Shown: positions 6,798 to 6,839 of the stretch, piece by piece
Position numbering within the stretch: position 1 is the stretch's first letter
Layout: the number at the start of each line of letters is the position of its first letter
Source of the DNA: Bacteroidales bacterium
GTDB taxonomy: Bacteria; Bacteroidota; Bacteroidia; Bacteroidales; VadinHA17
Reading direction: 5' to 3'
NCBI GenBank assembly: GCA_022615595.1
Contig: JAKEGI010000126.1
Location: 1 to 6,839, forward strand
DNA length: 6,839 nucleotides
Translations under genes and position numbers: made by a program
Notes under the pieces: model-generated
The model's input: the letters and a program-made list of their open reading frames with translations, nothing else
What the model was told of the DNA's origin: nothing
The model's database searches: none

Positions 6798-6839
6798 TTA
6801 AGCCGGATGAATTGCCTCTACGGGGCAAACGTCGGCGCA
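6798..6839 (-). CDS. C-terminal end of a 4Fe-4S ferredoxin, cut by window edge
   Basis: The minus strand from the right edge reads CADVCPVEAIHPA followed by a TAA stop at 6800-6798. The C-x(3)-C-P-V-x-A-I pattern is the last half of a bacterial-type CxxCxxxCP cluster motif, and the ending matches the C-terminus of small 2[4Fe-4S] ferredoxins of roughly 55-60 residues, which carry electrons in anaerobic metabolism. Only 13 codons are visible, so size and start are unknown, and it could instead be the tail of a larger ferredoxin-domain protein. The strong terminator 27 nt downstream supports a real gene end on this strand. Confidence 0.8.
   Translation of the reverse strand, partial: CADVCPVEAIHPA

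Overview
The window reads as chromosomal DNA from a member of the Bacteroidota, most likely an anaerobic Bacteroidales-type bacterium. Four things point there: a fused MurF-alanine racemase gene, a GldB-type lipoprotein, a PF13568-like outer-membrane beta-barrel protein, and a promoter matching the Bacteroidota TAnnTTTG -7 element, together with a lack of clear Shine-Dalgarno sequences. The end of a 4Fe-4S ferredoxin at the right edge fits an anaerobe.

Layout. Positions 1-2454 (+) hold almost all of a murF-alr fusion whose start lies just left of the window. A Crp/Fnr-type regulator (2455-3162, -) converges on it with no gap: the two TGA stop codons form one TGATCA palindrome. After a 106-bp spacer, holding a good promoter and a palindrome at the regulator's own 5' end, come nadE (3269-4930, -) and an outer-membrane beta-barrel gene (4941-5636, -). 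These two are 10 bp apart and look like an operon read barrel gene then nadE, possibly running on into the regulator. A 74-bp divergent spacer separates the barrel gene from gldB (5711-6739, +). gldB is followed by a perfect 10-bp hairpin terminator whose U-tract side serves the opposite strand. There the last 13 codons of a ferredoxin gene (6798-6839, -) run off the window.

Function. The window is mainly housekeeping: peptidoglycan precursor synthesis (D-alanine supply and addition of D-Ala-D-Ala), the last step of NAD synthesis, an envelope barrel protein, a Bacteroidota-specific lipoprotein tied to gliding or type IX secretion in flavobacteria, and a ferredoxin. I see no mobile element, CRISPR array, tRNA, rRNA or defence-type cassette, and no evidence for a new multi-gene system. 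The points most worth checking are the regulator with a non-standard recognition helix and ligand pocket plus a palindrome over its own predicted transcription start, the zero-gap convergent stop codons, a degenerate HExxH-like motif in GldB, and the ferredoxin tail at the edge.
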